Positions 34,646-47,165 of a DNA stretch of 64,000 bases are shown one piece after another (within the stretch, counting starts at the first letter, position 1; each line of letters starts with the position of its first letter). The notes under the pieces are model-generated. The model saw only the letters and a program-made list of their open reading frames with translations, ran no database searches and was not told where the DNA came from. The stretch comes from Rutpela maculata (Eukaryota; Arthropoda; Insecta; Coleoptera; Cerambycidae). The translations under genes and the position numbers were made by a program. The stretch spans positions 45,417,923-45,481,922 of the forward strand of contig OW386293.2 in the NCBI GenBank assembly GCA_936432065.2. The letters are read 5' to 3'.

Positions 34646-37228
34646 TATGCTTATATTCTCAGATTTTTCTTATTGTAATTTTTAAAAAATACAGTTTTGT
34701 AGATGAATTTTTAAGAATTTTAATATTTGCAAATGACTGCTCATGTTTTTCTGAAATCAAAACTCATATGAGAATTTTACTTAAACCGATATTTTCCATA
34801 ATTTTTCGTAGTTGTAAATATCTCAGAATTTTCGTTAAGTACTGTTTTGTTCATATATGTGTTGCATTTTGCATACTATTGTCAGATATAATTTCCGAAA
34901 TAACTTAATTTTGAGTCTACGGAAATCGCAGTGACATTTAAAAATGTGTTTTCTTCAGAGAAGCTCCAAGAATTCGAATTTGCTTCTTACGTATTACTGA
35001 AAATTTGTCAGCGGTGTGAAGGTCTATCAATTTTTTAACAAATTTTATAGCAGCTCATGGCTAAATTATAAAAGAAATATATATTGGGATGGATTTTTTT
35101 TGAGAATTTTATCTCCTAAAAATTTAGTCCTATAATATTGACCCATCTGTTACGATTTTGTCAGCGTTCGAAAGAAAGCATCGAGAAGTACTTTTTTTGT
35201 CTTCTGATTTTGTTTTATACTCGCGAAGTCGGTCGATTCTAAAACTTCGGATTATTATACTCAATTTTCAATTCCGGACATAACCATTTTTTTTTCAGTT
35301 CATATAGTAGACTATCAACGATAAATGGGACGGCACCTCCAGAGCAAGCCTTCATGAAACAAAGGCACTCAACATAATTTATTAAAGCAACTGCCGTGCT
35401 TGTCTATACCAATAACCCAATAATTAAAACTTATTTTTGATTTTGAGATAGTAGTGTATACGATATTTTAACATAACTTTTAAATGAATAACAATAAGCA
35501 AAATAAATTGTATTTTGATAACTTAATATACCTGTAACCGTATAAATAGACTGAATGGTAGACTGCTTTTCATAATGACAATCTCGCTTTAGTATAACCT
35601 TATTTAAATGTAATTTAGGAGTGAATATATTATCGAAAGTATACGTTTGCCGTCCATGTTACCATTTTTTTTCCGTTAATGACAGAGGCAATAATGAACT
35701 CTCGTTAGTTTATTTCTTATGGTTTCAATGTAAAACTTTAAGACATATAGACCAGGTAGCTCAAAACGATATTCAAATTAAATTTTCAAATAAAAAATAT
35801 TGATTTCAATAAATAAGTCAAGAAAATTTTGATATTTTTACTTTAAAATAGAAAATTTAATATATATTATAGCTTTTGTTAATATAGGTTTTGCAAAACA
35901 AATATGTCCCACAACTTCAATTACCTCCATATATAGTCGGCATGTCTCTTCCTCAAGTTAACCTAGTTTTCTAATAAGTGGGATGTCTTATTCTCATGAA
36001 AAGTCTTGTCAGTTGTCTTACTTCTGGTTGGCTGAAATTTGATAATAGCTTTACTTTATGAATAGGTAACTTATTTGAGCCCCAGCGGAAAAATTTATAT
36101 TTATCTTTCCATTTTTTGTTTTGTCTGTCGTGTAATATTCTCTTATCCAACAGAAGAGTCCTGGTGTTGATCTTATTGAAAGCGATATTAGATCCGAAAC
36201 TAAATAAATTTAGAACTTAAAGGACTACCCGAATGTCAGAAAATGAAGATTTGTTCCTTTCCCATTCTTGATTTTTGACATGATTATTTTTCAACTAGAA
36301 TTCAAAGATTATTTAAAATAAATGACTCCAGAAAAGTAAATGGCCAGTCCAGTATTAATATGTTATTACTTATTGTCCAGTTACTCAAAAAGGAAAGTAT
36401 GCACAACTTGGCTATTTCTGGAGTAGGCGTATATTTGGTAGCAAAGCATAAATGCCCATTGTCTAAGTATCGAGAAACTGATTATCGTGGGACGTCTATC
36501 TAACAAACATTTCTCACTTGAAAATGTTAATTATTTTCCTTGTTTTTGGCATAGCATAGACATTATACATAGGTATTCAGTGTATTTATCCTAATTTTCT
36601 TTTTGCTATCGCTTGTAGTAGCTAAATTACACATATCCATGACATTTTCTCGTTCGTATATATCTAAATCTAAAACTACATATGGTCATTTAAAATATAC
36701 GTACAATTTGCAAACACTCTAGATGAATTTGATTATCTGGTTTTACTGCTTGTGCTATATTAAAGGCACACCTACAAAAGTTATTTTGTATTCTCTCTGA
36801 TTCTGACTTACGTTCCCCAAGAGAATAAAGTTGTTCTACATCACTGTCATTTTTAAATTAAATTCAGATATTCTCTGCATCAGAACATACTACCTACTCT
36901 ATGTGAGATGTTTTTAGGCGCGATTATAAAGACGTATGTTTCCGAATCATTTTTTTTTATTCATCACTAAGATTCCACTTTGTTTCATTTTAAAAACAGC
37001 AAATATTGAATATTTTCCTGTTTTTATATTAACCTTAAATATTAAAAACATTTTATTAATCAAATTTTTGTGCCAAAAATTCTGAGGAAACAAACAAAAC
37101 TTGATCTTTGATTATTTTGTTAGTGGAGTAAAAATAAATTTTTTAAGAAAGCATTTGGCGAGGAAAATCTGAAGTACATGTATAAAGAAGGCTGTAAGTT
37201 TTGGGCTCTAGGTGAGGTAGTTAATAAT
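34646..37228. other. Intronic non-coding stretch
   Basis: No supported gene, domain or terminal repeat pair. Short open frames (34624-34908, 35621-35803) have no recognisable content. Confidence 0.45.
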
Positions 37229-38165
37229 TAAAATCGCAAAACGTCGTTTTTCGGTTATTTACAAATATCTGCAGTTGTATTGGTCGTATTGCAAAAACAA
37301 TAATTGAAGATTGTGAAAAATAAAATTTCGAACAGATGTAGATATACAAGACCTCTATTAAACGTCAAAAATAAAAATTAATAAAACATACATTATTTAA
37401 ACAGTTTAATTGCTTCAATAATAACGTATGGATTTAGAAAAAATTATACAGAAATATACTCTTTATGAATGTTGATAATCACAGAGAATTTTAACTCAAA
37501 ATATTTGTGTTTAGACGACAAAAAATATAAATAGTTTAAAACTTTCTGGTATCATAAAATTATGCCATAAAGTTGTAAAGAAACATACTTTTTTCAAAGT
37601 CTAAGTGTTTAAAGTTACTTTTCATTTGTCTTAACGAAAAAAATTTGTTGTTATTTTGACCATTTTTTTTAAACGCAAAAAGGATATCTCGACATCCAAC
37701 TAACATAAGAGGACATTTATTTTTTTGAATTGTTGCTCTTTACATGATGCTTAGTTGTGTAAAAAAATCTCAAAATACAAGCATATGAATTAATAAAACA
37801 AAGTATAAATGCAAAGAATTTGGCCAAAACACCAAGTTCATAAAGTAAAAAATTAGAAAAGAAATGCAAAGAAAATTATTAAAATAAAGACAAAACATTT
37901 CGTTAAGATGAGTCAAAACTATCTTTAAACGCAGTTTTAAAAAATGAATCTGCGACTTTATAGTACAATTTTATAAGGCCGTAAAGTTTTAAACTTCATT
38001 ATTTTAAGATTTGAGTACATAATTAATAGAAGTGTTGAATATCTAGATCGTTTCTAAATTTTATTGCGAACATTTTTAATTTTTTATTTTTGCAATGCGA
38101 TAAATACGACAGTACATATTTGCAAGAAATCGAGAAAAACTATATTGTGCGATTTAAATTAAAAA
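37229..38165. mobile_element. ~0.94-kb foldback element
   Basis: The left arm AAATCGCAAAACGTCGTTTTTC ... GTCGTATTGCAAAAACAAT ... GATGTAGATATACAAGACCTC is matched, inverted and diverged, by 38020-38160 (for example GCAATGCGATAAATACGAC and GAATATCTAGATCG). Arms are about 150 bp. The outer ends are not sharply defined and no target duplication is clear. Confidence 0.55.
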
Positions 38166-38436
38166 CGAACGTTTTTTCAACCTCGCCGAATTCAAAAACT
38201 AATATCACCATTTTATTTCGCCCTTGGCAGCGAGCAACTTTGATTTGAAATATTTGTTTCTAAGGTGCATCGTTTTCTCAAGTTAAATTGTGCACAAGGT
38301 ATATTTTCATTTTTATGAAAGTCAGCGAAATAATTAGCCGAAGATCAATTCATGTTTGTTTATTTTGGAGCACAAATGTATACAATAATTTTTTTAAATA
38401 ATTTATAAAATATTAAATCCTAAATACTTAAAACTA

Positions 38437-39512
38437 GGAAAGAACAATGTTAAAAAGGGGCTTTTTGATCCATCCGTAGTAAAGTGTGGAAGCCATCTTT
38501 TCTTACTAATTTTGGGGTGCTGAAAACGAATCCGTCATCCGTTTTTGCGAAAAATCTCAGGAACATTAAAAAACAACCCTTATTTGGGAGTGACATTGGA
38601 ATTGATATTAGTCTAAATACTAAGTTTCGATAACTAACTAGAAAAAGAAGTAAAAAAAAACAAATTCACCCCTTCAACCCTCCTCACCATTCCCTTGCCA
38701 CCCTGAAATTTGTAAGCTACTATAACTGCTATATAGATATGTATTTACATATTTTTTTAAAAACCAGAACACCTCAGTACGTGGTTGCTATCAGAATGTA
38801 ATAATCTGATTACTACTGAGTACACTCATATGCCTCCTCACCTCACCTTCTCAGGGATATTGATCGGTTTTAATTACAAAAAAAAATCCTAATACGCAGT
38901 TGGATGTTTTTTTATCATATTAAGGTGACTTAGCCAATTCAGATCACTCCTGAATATTTCTTACCCCTCTAGGGAGGGGGTGTAGGGTGTCAATATCCCC
39001 TGTTTCTTGATTTTTATAGTAAAATATTATTTAGTTATTTAAATAATTAAAGAATTTTTTAATATAAAAAACAAGTAATATTTTCTGAACAGTTATATGC
39101 ACACCGTACACCCCAACCCCGGGTGAGAAATATTCGTCTGAATTGACTAAATCACCTTATTATGATAAAATTTTTTTTGCAATTAAAACCTCTAAAAAGA
39201 TAAAATCCACCACCTTAATTAGTGGGGGTGGGTGTAAGAGTATTCAGAAGTAATCACATTATAACCTAATAATAGCCATTTAACGAGGAGTTTTGTGTTT
39301 TTTTTAAATAAATAAATAACTTACACCGTTCTTATGGGTGGTGAAATGTGGGGGAAACGAGGAGGAGGGGGAAGAAATTAGAATTTTTGCTTCTTTTTCG
39401 CCAAAACGGATGAAAGATTCGTTTTCAGCACTACAGAATTAGTAAAAAAGGATGGCATCCACACTTTACCACGGATGGGTCAAAAAAGACCCTTTTTAAC
39501 ATTGTTCTTTAA
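38437..39512. mobile_element. ~1.08-kb foldback element
   Basis: The left AAGAACAATGTTAAAAAGGG, then TCCATCCGTAGTAAAGTGTG and GCTGAAAACGAATC, is inverted at the right end (GATTCGTTTTCAGC, CACACTTTACCACGGATGGG, CCCTTTTTAACATTGTTCTT). The interior is also palindromic in part (TTAGCCAATTCAG near 38932 against CTGAATTGACTAAAT near 39138). There is no ORF. Confidence 0.8.
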
Positions 39513-40820
39513 TATTGTAAACTTCCATAAATTGTACCTGATAAATTCTTGTCTCGTGCTATAAAATGTTTGTTTTATTTAATTTCTACGAAGTTGATTG
39601 AGACAATTCAAAATGACTGGGTACAGGGAATCAGTCATCACACAAAAGCACGTTTATAAAACTCGCCCAGCGGAAGGCAATAAAATATTAAATTTTCCAC
39701 CGTATAAGTTCAAGATGAAAAAGAGGTGCTTGTATGTGAATACAAAGACAAGCGCTTAGCATATTGGCCGACATATTTCACACATCACCTCGACTTATGT
39801 GACAGCGGCATTTCATTTCGAGAGCAGCTATTTTCTACTCGAATTCTCAGTCGCATATTTTAAATAACGTATACTTTTGATAAAGTATTCACTTCTAACA
39901 GACGACGTCCGGCTTAAAAATACGTTTCGTGTTTTGGAGTATAACCAGATAAAACGTTAACCATACTGTCTAATTTAATATGAAATTACCTACAGAATCA
40001 GAATCGATTAACCTCTAAAAATATCCTAGAATGTTGTATATAAGTTCCTTTAATAGTTATAGATGAAATGTAAAAGTGCCGTACGATCTGAAAAAAATAC
40101 GCCCCTACAAATATCTTCGAAAATTATAGACTTTCGACCAAAGACGAAATTGAAACTCGCCTAACTCTTTACAATAATGGTTGTATGCATTATGTTCGTA
40201 TTGTCCATAGTGCACTTGGAATATAAGTGAGAATATATGCAATACGTGTGACTTAATCCCCGCATAATTATTTAACAAAAAATATTTTTCTATGTTATTT
40301 CGAAAAAATAAAGATAATAGAAATAGAATAAGGTGATTTTATATTTTTTAAGTCGAAAAATGAAAAGGTATATATCGTTTTGTGATAAAAATGCTATCAT
40401 TTTAAAACAAGATCCAAATTCAAATTAAATATTTGCCGCAAAAAAAGAAATAGTGACGCCACAATTTATACATGTCAAATGTGCGCGTGTTTATTTACAG
40501 TTTACCAAAATATTAAATTTAAAATTATTTAAAATGTCAACAAAACAGCAAAGCTCTGAGATATTTTTTTATACTGTTAATGATTAGATCCTAAAATTTT
40601 ACTTTTTCGACGAGGTAGTGTAAATAATTTCTAATAACACACTCAACCACGTCCCTCAAGATGTAAGCAAACAGGTGACAGTTTAGGAATTCAGAAATAT
40701 TTCGAATTTTAAATAATTTTGTTTATTTATTTAACTGACAATGCATTTATCGGTCCGACATATTATATAAATGACAGGTCAAATAAATGTTTACTATCTA
40801 AATTTAAATCAAAACTTTAG
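39513..40820. other. Intronic non-coding stretch
   Basis: Nothing recognised on either strand. Confidence 0.45.
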
Positions 40821-42890
40821 CGAGCAAATTAGTGGAGTCAAATTAGGATTTTAATGTGAATTGTCTGGTCAGGGCAGTTTTTCTGTTTAACGTGTTCAGG
40901 GGGTCAACTTAAATTCATATCTCAGTTTTGCAGTTTCTACGAGGTCGGCGTATTGTTTATTTAAACAATTTAATTTTCCATCGGTTTTCTTTGAATATCT
41001 CGAAATCTATAAGTCCTATCGAAAACAATAAAAAGAAGGAAAGCTGTACAATAAAGGTACATAAACTGTAATTCATTAATTGTTAATATTATTTTAAAAA
41101 AATTGAACATTGCAAAACTATGCGTTTTTAAACAAATCACTCTTCATTCAAAAATAATAAAAAAAACATTCAATAAAGTTTTGGAAAAATATGGCTTTTG
41201 TAAAGTACAATCACCACTTAAAACTTCAAATCAAAATGATTACTAAAACGGCTCAAATATACAATTGTTGTTAAAATTTTGCACCCTTGTGAATCCTGTC
41301 ATCAAGACTAAGAAATGCGTACGATGGGTCAAATTGTAGCATTCTATAAATACTTCAAGATCACGGAGAAAAACATTTTATTTCAAAATTTAAACCCGTT
41401 TTATTGCAGTTGTTTACGGTTTTCGAAATTTTAGTTATAAACATATTCAAGTACCTCTCTGGTTTTTTTATGAAATTAAAAACGGTAAACGAGTAATGAA
41501 AGTAGATTAAAAAAGCCAACTTTTGAAAAAAAAAAAATTTTTACTCAGTTATAAATAAACAAATCGATATTACTTATTGAAATTTGGGCTGATTATTCTC
41601 CAATGTTTATTATTTTGTTTCTGCTATTTGAAGATAATCCAAAGTTACAATGGTTAAAATAACATCGAATAAAGCGGCTTTGGGAACATACTGCACATTT
41701 TAAATTTTTTTATAACATTTTTATTTTTTGTCACAAAAATGGTAAACTACTACAACTACCCTTATGTTCATGTATACAACTTTTTAAAACTTTTAATATG
41801 ACTGATACAATAAAATACCGAGCAGGTTTGAACCCGAGACGCCCGCATCCTAAATAAAAAGTACTAATTGCCTTACCCACTTGGCCAGCAATTATGTTTG
41901 CGAAAAGATAATATGACATTTAGATAGATTTGATGATTTTTGAATCTCTAACAAAATCGTTAAAGGTCTCACTTTCAGGCCTCTATACAGTATCTTTTGA
42001 CAATTGTAGCTTTGAATTATTTTTAAGTAGCAGAGACAAAATAATAGACATTGGACAATTATCAGTCCAAATTTCGATATCGAGAAATATCGATTTGTTT
42101 ATTTATAAAGTGACCTAAACGTAAAAACTAACGTATCTCAGCTTCAAATGCAAGTAGAGCATTAATTTTTTTTTTCTTGGCTTTTTTAATCTACTTTCAT
42201 TACTCCTTTTATTTGGCGTTTTTTATTTCATAAAAAAGCCAGAGAGTTATTTGAATTTGTTTATAACTACAATTTCGAAGATTTTAAACAACTGCAATAA
42301 AAAGGGTTTTTTTTTAAAAAAAAACTCCCTCTCAGATCCTAAAGTACTTATAAAAAGCCACAATTTGAGCCATCGTACACATTTCTTGGTTTTGATGGCA
42401 GGATTTCACAAGGGTGCAAAATTTAGCAATACTTGTATATTTGAACATTTTGATTTGAAGTTTTAAGTGGTGAGTGTGCTTTATAAGAGCTATATTTCTC
42501 CAAAATTTCATTGAATATTATCCATTATTTTTTAAAGAACAGTGATATGTTTAGAAACGCATAATTTTGCAATATTCAATTTTTTTTTAAATAATAAAAA
42601 CGATTGGAATGAATTATAGTTTATGTACTTTTATTGTATAGCTCCTAACGAACATTTTCCTTCTTTTTGTTGTTTTCCATAGGACTTATAGATTTCGAGG
42701 TATTCAAAGAAAAGCGATGGAAAGCACGGTCATTAAATTGTTCAAATAAACAATACGCCGACCTCGCAGAAACTGCAGAACTGAAGTGTGAACTTAAGTT
42801 GATGCCCTGAACACGTATAAAAAACTGCCCTAACCAGACAGTTCATATTGCGAATTTTTTAGTCCTAATTTGACTCCACTAAATAAGCTG
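40821..42890. mobile_element. 2.1-kb foldback element with ~870-bp arms
   Basis: The left AAATTAGTGGAGTCAAATTAGG, then CAGGGCAGTTTTTCTG, CGAGGTCGGCGTATTGTTTA and ATATCTCGAAATCTATAAGTCC, is matched inverted by 42600-42890. Pairing continues inward to about 41690 and 41930 (for example CGATATTACTTATTGAAATTTGG against its diverged inverse near 42080). The central spacer contains a tRNA-derived SINE head. Moderate divergence of the arms suggests an old insertion. Confidence 0.8.
41818..41893 (-). mobile_element. tRNA-derived SINE head (Pol III promoter boxes)
   Basis: On the minus strand TGGCCAAGTGGGTAAGGC fits the Pol III A box and, about 36 nt later, GGTTCAAACC fits the B box (41825-41834). 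The flanks do not make a good acceptor stem, so it is a tRNA-like SINE 5' end or tRNA pseudogene and not a working tRNA gene. The following sequence toward 41700 would be the SINE body. It sits in the centre of the 2.1-kb foldback. Confidence 0.65.
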
Positions 42891-43602
42891 TTAAAGACAC
42901 ATGAAACAGAAATGGATTTACAGAGTAAGATGGGTCGAATATTCGAAGGTTTGTTAAAAATATTTTTTATATTAGTTGGTAATATGTTGTGTAGTTTTGT
43001 TCTCATATAATAATTTGTATCATATCATGGAAAAGTTGTTTTTACAAATTTCAAAATGTCTAATATGTATAATTGTATATGCAAGAAAAAGTTCTTCATT
43101 CATGTTTGCATGTATAACAATATTTTAAACCAAACATACATTGAATGTGTTGATATAATTAATATAAATGCATTTAGGCTTTTATATTTACGTTTTACTG
43201 TGTATGCATTATTTTAATGTATTAACAAAACTAAAAATAGTCTGCCAACGATTGTAGTTAAAACTATTAAGTGTTCAATGCAGTTGCTTAGAATTTAATT
43301 TGTTGTAAATTTCCATGGAGATAAATTATTTCCAAAATATCAAACATTGCAAGTCATCATTGCAAATATTCTGATGCAATAAAATACCAACTCAAAATTA
43401 AATTAACATGCATTTCGAATGCTGAACACAGTAGTGTTGGCATTGCGTCACGTGCGCATACAACTTTGTTTACATGGTATATTGCCACCCTTTGCCTCGA
43501 ATATCTCGGCTTAACTTGAATCGTGTTGTCATTATGTTGTACGTGTTGTTGAAGTTTAGTTTGTTTATGTGTTTTTAATATTAATATTATTGTGAATAAT
43601 AT
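42891..43602. other. Intronic non-coding stretch
   Basis: Nothing recognised. Confidence 0.4.
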
Positions 43603-45995
43603 AATTGAAGAGCTAAGTGGATAAAGGTGTTATGTCACAAAAACACGTTATTGAGTAATTTAACTCGAAAGTTTTTAGGCGAGAACTTTTTTGTTATAAC
43701 GACTATATATTTTGCGATGATATTGACATTTGATGTACTTTTCAGAGACAAATAACTAAAGTTGTCAGTGGTCATTATTTTCGAAAATTTTAAAAAATTA
43801 ACCTTTTTCCGTTCATAAGTTTTTCTGAAATGAATAAGGAATTAGTGAATAAAAGTGTTAAGAAATTAAACATATTTTATTATTATCAAAACATTGTACA
43901 ATTTTTAGGTAGTCGGACAGTTCTACAGTTTTGAGCCAGAGTTTGGTCATTTCCAAGTATGTTGTGATAATACGGCCTGTATTCTTCATTTATGAATGGT
44001 AATTGTTCTTTAAGATTGGCCAGTTTTCCTACACTTAGGCTGCCCTTGTTTTCATTAAACACCGTTAGAGCAATACCGTCGGAATTTATCTTATGCATAT
44101 TCCTTTTCTTTAAAATATCGACTTTGTAAAATGGAGTCATTTCATCTAGTGATGTAATAGTAGCACCCACAGGTGCCATTTTATACCGTCGCGAAAATAA
44201 ACCTTTTCATTGTTCAAGTTTTTCTTCCTGTTGTACAAATTGAGTTTTGAGGCAATTCCATCAATATTCTTGAAATGATTCTTCATATCTATGACAATGG
44301 CGTCTTTGGGAGTTCTTAAAATTTCTCGATACTGGTCCAGAACGTAGATGTTTTGATGTTTCCTTAAAATTTTCTCGACTCTGCCAAAGTCTCTGTCTGA
44401 ATCTAAATATGAATGTCCCACCTCCGAAAAGTTATGGTCGATACTTTAAATTCTCTCTTTAAAATCAACAACTGGTAAAGTGTAATGATATTGAAGTTTT
44501 TATTTTGTCCACCACAGGAGTCGGGCCATATTATAATGTGATCAATCTTTTCTTGGAAATATTCATTGTAAATTTGTGAAAAGATGTGTAAGCAACTAGC
44601 AATTTCTAGGCTTTCACGGCTGGCTATATCTTCAGTCCATGTGAAAAATAACGGTTTTTTTTTTCAGTATTCCTTAATGTATATATGCCAAGGTTGTAAA
44701 ACCACATTTGATGAAGATAAAATGCTTTCGATGTACTTAATTTTGGCAGCGGCATGGTTTGCTGAAGATCTAAAGTAAGAAAGCAAATCGTTCTATCTTC
44801 TATAACTTTTGCTACGTCACGCTTTTGTTGTTCGAAAGCTAGTTTGTAATTTTCTCCGTATTCTTTAGTATTATTAACAGCATCACATTTGGGAAAAAAT
44901 GTGAATCATTTCATGATCTCAATTAAACAATTTTGAATATCATGGACGTAATTTCAGCATTTTTATTGGGTAGGCAGGGATTTTTCACAGATAACCCAAT
45001 AGATGTAAGCATAGCGAACCCTGTAATTCTTAAACGATAACCTTATAAACCCAAATGACCTTTGACGTAATTGGCGTAATTATCATACTTATTATTTTTT
45101 CCGCAAGAATTTCGGAATTCGCCAGATTTGCCTTAAACAATTTAATGCTCTTTCAAAATATTGGGTGGGCAGAAGCCATACCAGATATCAGTTTTGCTCT
45201 TGTCATAAAAATTTCTACGGTCCAGCCCTCTTCTACTTGTCAGCATAAAAATGTTTGTACAAAAATCAACACCGCAAAGCGTCACTTTCCAGTATTTCTG
45301 ATTTACAGACTAATTTGCTAGAATACTTTGGTAAATTCGTATTTTATTATTGCATTTTATATTGATAATGTTTTGTTTTTAAAACATTATTAAAACTTGC
45401 CTGGGAAGAAATTGCCACTATGTGACTGATTTCTGCTGAATTGCCAAAAGGTATAAATGTGTTTACAGCAATTAGATACTCAAGTACCATCTCGACTCTT
45501 GTACCATCTCTTACCCTTTCGAAATTGAACGAAATGAATATATGGATTAAAACACTATAAGCACTATTTCCAAATATCAGCCAATTTATAAACATCTTAC
45601 ATGATTCATGAAATCGTTTATTCATTGCCATTTGTAATATCAGTTTACTACGACTGGCCATTTTCACTATAATAGTAAGAAACACTTAACATAACATGTC
45701 ACATTAATGTCAATATAACATAACTTTAAAAGCAAAGTGTTTTGGATTAAAACAGTTTAATATCGCACAGTAATGGATAAAGGTGGTATGTGATCATGAC
45801 ACCTTTAACCATTAAATTATATAAAAACCCCATGTACATAACACCTTTTTCAAATATTAAAACGCATTTAGGAAAGGTTTATTATCCCAAAAACTTATTG
45901 AAATGATAGATTATAAGTTAAAATAGTTGTCTGTGTAGAAATCTCAAAATTTTCAAAAATGTCACATAACACCTTTATCCACTTAGCTCTTCAAT
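43603..45995 (-). mobile_element. 2.4-kb TIR transposon (GAAGAGCTAAGTGGATAAAG ends)
   Basis: The left GAAGAGCTAAGTGGATAAAG then GTGTTATGTCAC is inverted perfectly at 45961-45992, and AATT stands next to both ends as a possible 4-bp duplication. A subterminal variant (AATGGATAAAGGTGGTATGTG) lies at 45771-45791, as expected for transposase binding sites. The interior is filled by one minus-strand pseudogene. Confidence 0.82.
43886..45663 (-). pseudogene. DUF7869-like putative transposase, decayed
   Basis: Minus-strand reading starts near ATG 45663 (MASRSKLILQMAMNKRFHE). Further on are LAFEQQKRDVAKV, LDLQQTMPLPKLSTSKAFYL followed by HQMWFYNLGI, then WPDSCGGQNKNFNIITL, GHSYLDSDRDFGRVEK and the C-terminal NEEYRPYYHNIL. 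The LDLQQ...P.L.TS.A.Y, D.CGGQNKN and GHSY...DRDFG boxes are the core of a widespread eukaryotic family often annotated DUF7869. Asp residues in these boxes may form an RNase-H-like active site, but that is inference. Several frameshifts and stops interrupt it. Its place inside matching inverted repeats marks it as the element's own gene. Confidence 0.75.
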
Positions 45996-47165
45996 TAAAG
46001 ATTGTATGTAATAACTTTTAAACCATGTAAACGTAGTAAACTAGACGTCACACTTGCAACATTTAATATACTGGAACCACTATAAAAATAGCATTTTAAA
46101 ATTAAATGAGGACAGGGAAAAAGTGCATACTACATCTATACGTCCTATGTTTATCTACACTTGTCTTACAAAGATTACATGAAGAAATCCATAAAAGCAT
46201 ATAAACAGATTTTTTGTTAAATAAATGTGCAACGTTTTGAGCCTCAGACAGCGCCAGTTTTCACCTTGGACTCCAAATGAACTATCGACGCTATAAAAAA
46301 ATATTAGCACCTTTACTGTCGAGAATTAAACGTGTACCAACTCTGATCGAAATTAACATTTTAGGAAACGCATTTTTAATACTTTATGGTGGGAGGTATG
46401 TCATAAAAAGATCATATTGCACTTTTACATTTAATTTGATTTCCAGCTTTGGCAAAAGGTAATAATACCTGCGTATATATTTTGTTTGTTACTCGCAAGA
46501 AGGTATGCGTTTGATTACCTAGAGAGTGACCAACTAGTAAGGCATAGGACAACTAGTGGCAGGCTGAGGATTAGCTTTCTGCCATTAATTGAATTTATTA
46601 TCCAAATATTAGCACATATACAATCTAAGTAAACTGACTCTTGTTATTCAGATGCCGTTTCAGTTGTCTTAATATTGGAATGCTGGTATGCAATTATTGG
46701 CTGCAGATTATCCCATCCCCTACTAGAGAATTCCTACCATAGGTGATTCAAATAAACATTTATAGCCATGATCAAAATACGAAGAGGTTGTCGCTCGTCA
46801 TATGCATACTAGATCATCTGATCGATCCATTTGATGTAATTGGAATAGAGCTAGATTGGGCTTTTAAAATAATGCATTAATGGATGTTTGGCGTTTATAT
46901 TTAACTGCATGTCATCGTCGTACTATTTGCGCTTGATTTCGCATTATAATGATGAATTGTAAACGATAAATACTGTTTTAGTGTATTTCTGAGGTGGAAA
47001 CAATGCAGAAAACTTTCAGAAAATTTGACAAAACTTTTATCTGGCACTCTTTTATCTGATTTCAGTTTTACAACATGTTAATTAAAGTATCTAAATCATT
47101 GTTTCTATAAGTAATATTTTCATCAGAAAAAATGAAAAATAGTTTATAAGATTATTAAAACGATG
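45996..47165. other. Intronic non-coding stretch
   Basis: Nothing recognised. The short ORF at 46277-46462 has no domain and no coding context. Confidence 0.45.

Noticed and set aside
41818..41893. Functional tRNA gene
   Set aside because: A and B boxes are present but no proper acceptor or anticodon stem can be formed; tRNA-like SINE or pseudogene.
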